A stretch of 33,008 nucleotides of DNA, from contig CAKOTK010000011.1 in NCBI GenBank assembly GCA_934120135.1, positions 1 to 33,008 of the forward strand, given 5' to 3'. Position 1 is the stretch's first letter. The number at the start of each line of letters is the position of its first letter. A model generated the notes under the pieces. That model searched no databases. It saw only the letters and a program-made list of their open reading frames with translations, and was not told the origin of the DNA. Source of the DNA: an uncultured Clostridia bacterium. GTDB lineage: Bacteria > Bacillota > Clostridia > TANB77 > CAG-508. Both the position numbers and the translations under genes were made by a program. Shown in pieces: positions 31,925-33,008 of the stretch.

Positions 31925-32830
31925 TTAACTATGTATTTCTCTTGGATTAAATTTTGATATTTTCTTTAATTGTTCAAATAATTTCTTTTCTTCATCTGTT
32001 ATATTGGTAGGATTCATTATTTGAATATTTATAATTAAATCTCCTCTACCACCTTTTCCGTCAAGGTACCCCTTTCCTTTAAGCTTTAAGCTTTCTCCAC
32101 ATTGTGTTCCTTGTGGTATATATAGTAATATTTCTTCATCAATAGAGGAAATATTTAATTTTGTTCCTAAAGCTGCTTCCCAAGGTGTTACATATAGATT
32201 AGTAATTAGGTCAACTCCTTTTAGTGTGAATTTTTTATCATTTTCTATATGAATTCTTACTAATAAATCCCCAGCTTTTCCTCCATTTTCTCCTAGTTTG
32301 CCTTGTCCCATTAAACGTATTTTTTCTTCATTTCTAATTCCAGCTGGTATCTTTATATTAAATTCTCTCATTTTTCCGTTTACAGCTCTTAATGCTAACT
32401 TTTTTTCTACTCCATAGAATGCATCAAATATAGACACTGCAATCTCAGTTTCTATGTTTTCTCCTTTTATAGGCACTTTATTATCTTTTATATCTTCACT
32501 TTTAGTTTTATTATTTTTAATCTCTCCAAAAAACATTTGAAAAAATTCAGCAAATGCAGATTTTTTTTCTCTTTTAGCTTGTCCGCTATTTTTCTGCTTT
32601 TTACCTATACGAGAATTCCACATCCTGTCATATTTTCTTCTTGTAGAAGAATTTGATAAGGTTTTATATGCTTCGTTTATATCTTTAAATCTTTCTTCCG
32701 AAAAATTACTCGTAGTATTAATATCTGGATGATATTTTTTCGCCTGTTCTCTATATGCTTGTTTTATTTGTTCTGTTGTTACATTATTGTTTGGTAACCC
32801 CAATATTTTATAATAATCTTTGAAAATCAT
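31925..32830 (-). CDS. J-domain co-chaperone without zinc finger (CbpA-like DnaJ protein)
   Basis: A 301-residue type II J-protein. The J domain (2-70) has the HPD motif that stimulates DnaK (YHPDINTTS, near 38-41). It is followed by a short linker and the two beta-barrel C-terminal domains (VEKKLALRAVNGKMREFNIK, then GDLLVRIHIENDKKF and GRGDLIINIQIMNP, the usual ends). The Cys-rich zinc domain and a Gly/Phe-rich region are absent, so this is like CbpA or eukaryotic DnaJB rather than classical DnaJ. It lies upstream of the coupling-protein operon on the same strand but with a promoter between them. AGGGGGAA precedes the ATG. Which substrates it serves cannot be told. Confidence 0.9.
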   Translation of the reverse strand: MIFKDYYKILGLPNNNVTTEQIKQAYREQAKKYHPDINTTSNFSEERFKDINEAYKTLSNSSTRRKYDRMWNSRIGKKQKNSGQAKREKKSAFAEFFQMFFGEIKNNKTKSEDIKDNKVPIKGENIETEIAVSIFDAFYGVEKKLALRAVNGKMREFNIKIPAGIRNEEKIRLMGQGKLGENGGKAGDLLVRIHIENDKKFTLKGVDLITNLYVTPWEAALGTKLNISSIDEEILLYIPQGTQCGESLKLKGKGYLDGKGGRGDLIINIQIMNPTNITDEEKKLFEQLKKISKFNPREIHS

Positions 32831-32884
32831 TTAGATTTCCCCCTAGTATGCCCTCTAATTTCTCCGTCTTTTGTTATGTGCATC

Positions 32885-32893
32885 ATTATATCA
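32885..32893 (-). promoter_or_regulatory. Extended -10 promoter of the J-protein gene
   Basis: TGATATAAT on the minus strand (TG at 32892-32893, TATAAT at 32885-32890). The -35 is weak (TTAAAA-like). The start would be about 48 bases before the ATG. Confidence 0.6.
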
Positions 32894-32941
32894 TATATTT
32901 TTAGTGTTTTAAATAGTTTTAAGCTAATTCTTGTAATTAAT

Positions 32942-32990
32942 ATTTGATAATGTCATAGTAAAATTAACATTTGATTATGTCATAATAAAA
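32942..32990. repeat. Two direct repeats upstream of the J-protein promoter
   Basis: ATTTGATAATGTCATAGTAA (from 32942) and ATTTGATTATGTCATAATAA (from 32969) are two near-identical 22-base copies with a 27-base period. They lie about 50-100 bases upstream of the promoter, a place for an activator or repressor site. No known operator (HrcA CIRCE) matches. Confidence 0.6.
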
Positions 32991-33008
32991 ATATATATTA
33001 TCTCTATG

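Overview
The window reads as chromosome from a low-GC, endospore-forming Clostridia-type Firmicute. It is strongly A+T rich, uses AT-ending codons, and has consensus AGGAGG-type ribosome binding sites, several TTG starts, CotF-family spore coat genes, and the clostridial order radC-mreB-mreC-mreD-PBP2-minC. The species cannot be named from this sequence. Most genes are on the minus strand.

Layout. 1-1285: the N-terminal part of a secreted surface protein that leaves the window. 1606-2539: three small plus-strand genes of unknown function. 2531-8166: the cell-elongation operon, read right to left as radC (frameshifted), mreB, mreC, mreD, PBP2 and a short MinC with only the C-terminal domain. 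8266-8523: a DUF4321 membrane protein. 8783-10603: a divergent stand-alone ABC exporter with its own promoter. 10715-14945: a YkvI-like permease and a three-gene GldA/GldF/GldG-type ABC system. 15092-16225 (plus): a GDT1/TMEM165-type cation exporter, a YhbY RNA-binding protein and tRNA-Arg(UCU). 16320-17085: two small cysteine-rich protein genes, each with its own promoter and terminator, in GC-richer sequence. 17085-24582 (minus): M18 aminopeptidase, M23 peptidase, two spore coat proteins, PcrA helicase, ZIP transporter and release factor 1. 24635-27689: a YhaN/YhaO (SbcCD-like) pair. 27690-28780: about 1.1 kb of extremely T-rich low-complexity sequence with no gene I can support. 28836-31796: a VirD4-type coupling protein behind two unrecognised small proteins, driven by a full-consensus promoter. 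31925-32830: a J-protein without the zinc-finger domain.

How the genes fit together. The mre operon is the wall-elongation module: an MreB filament, the MreC/MreD scaffold and the PBP2 transpeptidase. M23 and the CotF-like proteins belong to wall remodelling and the spore coat. PcrA and YhaO/YhaN are DNA-repair functions. The parts that look least ordinary are the cysteine-rich pair beside tRNA-Arg, the orphan coupling-protein operon, the divergent ABC exporter, the T-rich desert, and two places where the terminator of one gene supplies the ribosome binding site of the next. I see no CRISPR array, insertion sequence or rRNA.
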